From contig NC_062998.1 of NCBI RefSeq assembly GCF_023078275.1, positions 14,335,916 to 14,399,915 of the forward strand: a stretch of 64,000 nucleotides of DNA, read 5' to 3'. A model generated the notes under the pieces. The model searched no databases. It was not told the origin of the DNA and was given only the letters and a program-made list of their open reading frames with translations. Source of the DNA: Leguminivora glycinivorella. Its lineage: Eukaryota; Arthropoda; Insecta; Lepidoptera; Tortricidae. Made by a program: the position numbers and the translations under genes. Positions 59,740 to 64,000 of the stretch are shown piece by piece (positions within the stretch are counted from its first letter, which is position 1; each line of letters opens with the position of its first letter).

Positions 59740-62700
59740 GTCCAAATTGTTTATTTAGAATGTGTTTATATTTGTAATTTTAGATTAGTGCTATTATCTG
59801 AAAGTGATAATTTTAATAGTGGTACTTATTCATTTCATATGAACAAGATATTCATGAATGTTATATTTATGTGGAAATTATTTAAAGTCGTTCAAATTTC
59901 AATTTATTTATTACATACAATTAACACTAACGGTTAATTTGGAATATTATTAATTAAAATTAGGATCTGAGTATCTCTAATACGACTACTACATGTAACA
60001 AAATAGATACATAAAATATTACACATATTTACTTTATGTACATACACATTCTATTAGCTAGAATCTCTTTGGGTGATTAGAAGGATTTCCATACTATTGT
60101 CTCATTCCTAAGTAAGATAATCTTGCTATTTCAATGAAAGTAGGATTAATAACTTTATTTATTGTTCATAACATGTAAACTTTATTAGAATTAAAGGATA
60201 ACTTGTGGGAATTAATACTAATACTAAATACTAGGGAGGCATAGGACATCTATGGATGTTAGGATCCTGTCGCTATCAAGGAGAATCATTGATATAAAAA
60301 TAAGATTGTTCACAAAAGTTGAATCATTGACACTGGCCTCGAGATTGGCAGACTTTGGAATCATCATTCCATTTTCATAATATGGTTAACGATAATGTTG
60401 TCTGGGAAATCAAACAATTCTAGCATTGACTAGTGAAACACGATGTCAAGCAATGGACCACTATACTCGGAACGTGGGAAATTGCACGCATATAGAATTT
60501 ATACTTTGGGATCTTGGACAACTTTCGATGGCTAAGGCCGAACCAAAATATATATGGGATGGCGTGTGAGTCTAGGGATTTGTCGTTCGAAAGGCTAGTT
60601 CAATGAAGTATTTGTCTTAGTATCAAAAGAAGGTCAATGAATAGGCCCAATAATGGGTATCAAAATAGATATTCTGTTTCCTTGATAGACCAGGAGTAGG
60701 CAGAGCAGCTTTCATCCTGACGGTAGAGGACTTGGTTGCAGAAACATCCCAAAACATATAAAATTATACCGGGATTAAAGGGTCCTTGACTAATTATTTG
60801 ATATCTACTACTATGGTAGTACATTTTTAAGTAGTGCAAAGACACTTTACATCAGTTTACTTTTGTTCTAAGGAACCCATTTGTTCAATGTTTGATAAAA
60901 CATAAATTGAACCAGCAACCTGGTTTGTCCATATGCTCGAGCGAGGTCTTTATAATAGGCTATATTATATTATACACCTATTATTCCTACGTATAAGGGA
61001 CTCGTGGGTCGGAAGCAATTAACCCCATTTTAAATAATGTCTTGTATATATTTTTAATATTTTTCCTGTATTTATATTCCTTACACAATTTTACCCTTCT
61101 CACACACTCTTATCTCAACGCACTAAATTCTTTCACAAATGTCGTTCACTCTGCTTATTATACCTCAAGTGAATATATTACTGCCTTATTTTATAACAAC
61201 TTTAATTTAACCCTAATAGCAAGTTCCTAAAGGTAAAAAGAATCTGGATTATTACGCACAACTACGGGGTCCTACCATTTACTAGACGATCACAGTATTT
61301 GTTTTAATGGCCAATTTTTAATAGTGTATTGTTTTAATTAGGGCTAACAATTTAGACTTAAGTTAAGTAAGTTAGGTAATAAAAAGGGTAATTAATTAAA
61401 AGGGGTAGCGGGGTGTTATAAAGTGTTAGTCCGTGACGCAGGATGTAATAGACCCTAAATATGTCCAATTGTTAGCATATTCAAGTGACATGTTGTCACA
61501 AAGTGTTGCTGTGAATGAGATATCCTTTTTGGGAACTTGCTATCCTTCATGCTGAAACTTTATTTTAATTTTGTATCATTCGTCTATTCTTATTAACCAC
61601 TACGTAATAGTCTAAGGGGCAATCAAGCTATTGATAGTTTTCTAAGATACGTTTCATTTTGAAGTATGTTTTGTAAGTTTAAGGTCACTAACCTGGATTT
61701 TTAAACAAAGTTATAATCCGATATTGAAACAGAAACATTGCACTTTGCACAACACATTTCACTCACTTATAGCTGTGTAATTTTAAAACCATTGTAGGCT
61801 TATCACTTATCTAATTAGATTTTTATTTCACTTTAATTCACTATTCAAAGAACTAATGACAGTTTGCGCTTCTAGCATAAACTAAACTTATAAACGTTAC
61901 CCGTTACGAACTTAGGACGCGGCTTTATACGATAATTGGAATCGCGTGTGCACATGGTATTGTATGTAAACAATAACATAATTATCGATCAACAACGTGC
62001 GTACAGACTGATAAGAGATAACACGTGCAGAAAACTGTCATCGACTAGGGACACCGGGGCAACACCGGGGATAGAAGAAAGTATTTGAGGCTATTGTAAA
62101 AATGTCAAACCAGCTGTCAGTGAAACAATTCAATCGGAATGGTAATTTTAGAAAAGTTATTCGTTTTCTAGCTAATATTTATTCTGTTGCGATAATGAAG
62201 AGATTATAGCAAAAATAAAACCTCAATGGTATCGGTTATATTTATCTACTGGGAAAGTTTTGTACTAAAACAAATTAGTCGTTACTGAAAGCAATTACGC
62301 ACAGATCGACTGTCTTGTGGTAATTTTGTGTCGAGGGTTCTTTAAAACGATATCATGGAAGATTATAAATACTTAGATACATCAAAATAATTTAATATTA
62401 AAACGTTGTACATGTTTTATGTTAAGGGAAACTTTTACTGTTTAGTGAATCAAGATTTTCCGTTCTGTTGGTTATAATATATCTGCCAGTCTCACTAAAT
62501 TAAGTAGAAATGAGCAAGGAAATACTGCTAGTATTTTAGGTACTTTGCTCTGTGGGCCTCTGTAGGAATTGATTTCTAACTAGATTTGGCATGTAGTATG
62601 TATGTATGTCATGTACAAGTTGCTAGTATTGGCATGTTCTTATAAGAAACAGAATAAGCTAAATTAATGACAGTATGCGATACACAGACTTGATTAAGTA

Positions 62701-63002
62701 CATTTTGTCAAAATCTATTCTTCATGTGTCAGTGTCGCATATCATGGTAAGAAATGTCACTTTGACAGCAAGAACACCATCATGTTCACTCTTACCTCAC
62801 TATCTTCTCGCCCCTTTTCCGTGTTATCAATGATTAGTGATAAGTTGTTATCAGCTACAGAAAAACTAGGAAATAAAATGATGATTGATCTAGAGAAGCG
62901 TTAAGCTGTGAAATATCTATTGTAGCTGTGATTATACTGACAAATAGAGGTTGTTTAATCTTAAGTTGTTAATAATGAGATTAACAATAAAATAAATAAC
63001 AA
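59740..63002. other. Long gene-free stretch
   Basis: I see no coding similarity, no clear MITE borders and no RNA gene. Short frames (60660-60845, 61042-61230) are low complexity. If the promoter at 59527 is real, this would be intron. Confidence 0.4.
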
Positions 63003-64000
63003 GTTCGGCGGAACAAGAGGGCCATTTCGGCCGCTTGGATTGACTATAAGAAGGCCTATGATTCGGTGCCTCATTCATGGCTGAGAAGGGTATTGGAGCT
63101 GTATAAACTTGATGCAGCTTTAATATCCTTCCTGGCTGCATGTATGAGGCAGTGGACCACAGTCCTTCGTCAACCAGGAGGCAGGGATGGCCCCCCTGGC
63201 CCGCAGGACTTCATAAGGATTGAGCGAGGAATATTCCAGGGTGACAGTTTGAGTCCATTATGGTTCTGCCTAGCTCTGAATCCCCTCAGCACGCTGCTGA
63301 AGGATTCTGGGCTAGGTTGCCGGCTTCGGAGAGAGGGTGAAGTCATCTCTCACCTTCTGTACATGGACGATCTCAAACTATTTGCACCGAACACCCAAGA
63401 CCTGATGGTGCTATTGAAAACCACAGAAGTTTTCAGTACCGCCATCAGAATGGAGTTTGGTGTCGATAAGTGTGCGGTCATGCATGTGCAGCGGGGGAGG
63501 TTGTAAATTCAGAAAATTTACAACTTTCTGAGACGATGTCGTTCAGATCTATCTCTGAATCAGAAACCTATAAGTACCTTGGTATGTCACAGTCGTTGGG
63601 TATTGAGGATGTTGGCATTAGACGGTCGGTGAAGGAGCGCTTTTTCAGTCGGCTGACAAAAGTCCTTAACAGTCTTTTGTCAGGAGGCAACAAAGTGCGC
63701 GCCTTTAACGCCTGGGTAATGCCTCTACTCATATACTCCTTTGGCATACTACGGTGGACCCAGACTGAGCTGGACGCCCTGGATCGGAGGGTCCGCTCAC
63801 TGCTTACCACACACCGTATGTTACACCCGCGCTCGTCTGTTATGAGATTGTACATCCCACGGAAGTGCGGAGGTCGAGGCTTCCTAAACGCCAAAGATCT
63901 CCACAACCGTGAGGTGTACAATCTCAGGAATTACTTCCTTAACAACGAGTGCGGGATGCATCGTGATGTGGTGGCAGTGGACGGAAACCTCACGCCGCTC
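63003..64000 (+). pseudogene. R2/R4-like LINE D reverse transcriptase, one-base frameshift, runs off window
   Basis: 5'-truncated: the frame begins VRRNKRAISAAWIDYKKAYD (RT motif with catalytic Asp), then GIFQGDSLSPLWFCLALNPL and the catalytic YMDD in HLLYMDDLKLFAPN. At 63504 the frame hits TTGTAA. Supplying one base there would resume VNSENLQLSETMSFRSISES with no further stop to 64000, including ETYKYLGMSQS and RWTQTELDALDRRVRSLLTT. So one G appears lost. The RT motifs and C-terminal style fit R2/R4-type elements with restriction-like endonucleases, the class of 16081-16410. Confidence 0.85.

Noticed and set aside
25347..64000. Search for the Rim start exon on the minus strand
   Set aside because: No EER..-type Rab-binding helix upstream of an in-phase donor was recognised; it may be in a very short exon I cannot distinguish, or outside.

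Overview
The window is eukaryotic, almost certainly from a moth or butterfly genome. It holds one recognisable host gene of insect type with ordinary GT-AG introns. It also holds repeats I associate with Lepidoptera: Helitron-like ends of the TCCATACTAATATT / CTAG type, RTE and restriction-endonuclease-type LINEs, tRNA-derived SINE heads and many MITEs. There are no bacterial operons, rRNA genes or CRISPR arrays. Family names come from motif recognition; nothing was searched.

Host gene. Between 10518 and 25346 the minus strand carries eight exons of Rim, the presynaptic active-zone scaffold that binds Rab3. They encode, in order, the end of the Rab-binding helix, the zinc finger, a long Ser-rich linker, a PDZ domain and the first C2 domain. 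All seven junctions have GT/AG ends and matching phases and give about 702 continuous residues. The first exon(s) and the second C2 domain lie outside the window. A short THAP-type zinc-finger gene (two exons, 15808-16914) sits on the same strand inside the 4.7 kb Rim intron. That intron also holds 734 uninterrupted TG units.

Layout. 1-3.85 kb: the right end of a hAT-like element inserted in an RTE LINE, of which the endonuclease half remains. 3.85-10.5 kb: gene-free, with MITEs, small tandem repeats and a Helitron-like element. 10.5-25.4 kb: Rim, with a 3.5 kb fold-back element in the intron that splits its zinc finger. 25.6-30 kb: LINE remnants, including a nearly intact EN-RT LINE (LINE B). 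30.1-38.5 kb: a hAT-like element inside another hAT-like element inside the tail of a second LINE. 38.5-49.1 kb: MITE arrays, fold-back elements and a 121 bp minisatellite. 49.1-57.9 kb: a five-level nest (fold-back, LINE B copy, hAT-like, hAT-like, LINE fragment). 58-64 kb: a fold-back MITE, a plausible TATA promoter with a first exon, and an R2/R4-like LINE running off the right edge with a one-base frameshift.

Most of the DNA is transposon-derived. The insertion order can be read from target-site duplications (TSDs). Both hAT nests have exact 8 bp TSDs. The LINE B copy that holds one nest matches the other LINE B copy residue for residue over about 187 aa, so the hAT insertions in it look recent. 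I found no convincing new functional system. The most unusual items are the nests, the palindromic subterminal repeats shared in style by unrelated hAT ends, the kilobase palindromes, the giant TG tract and the nested THAP gene.
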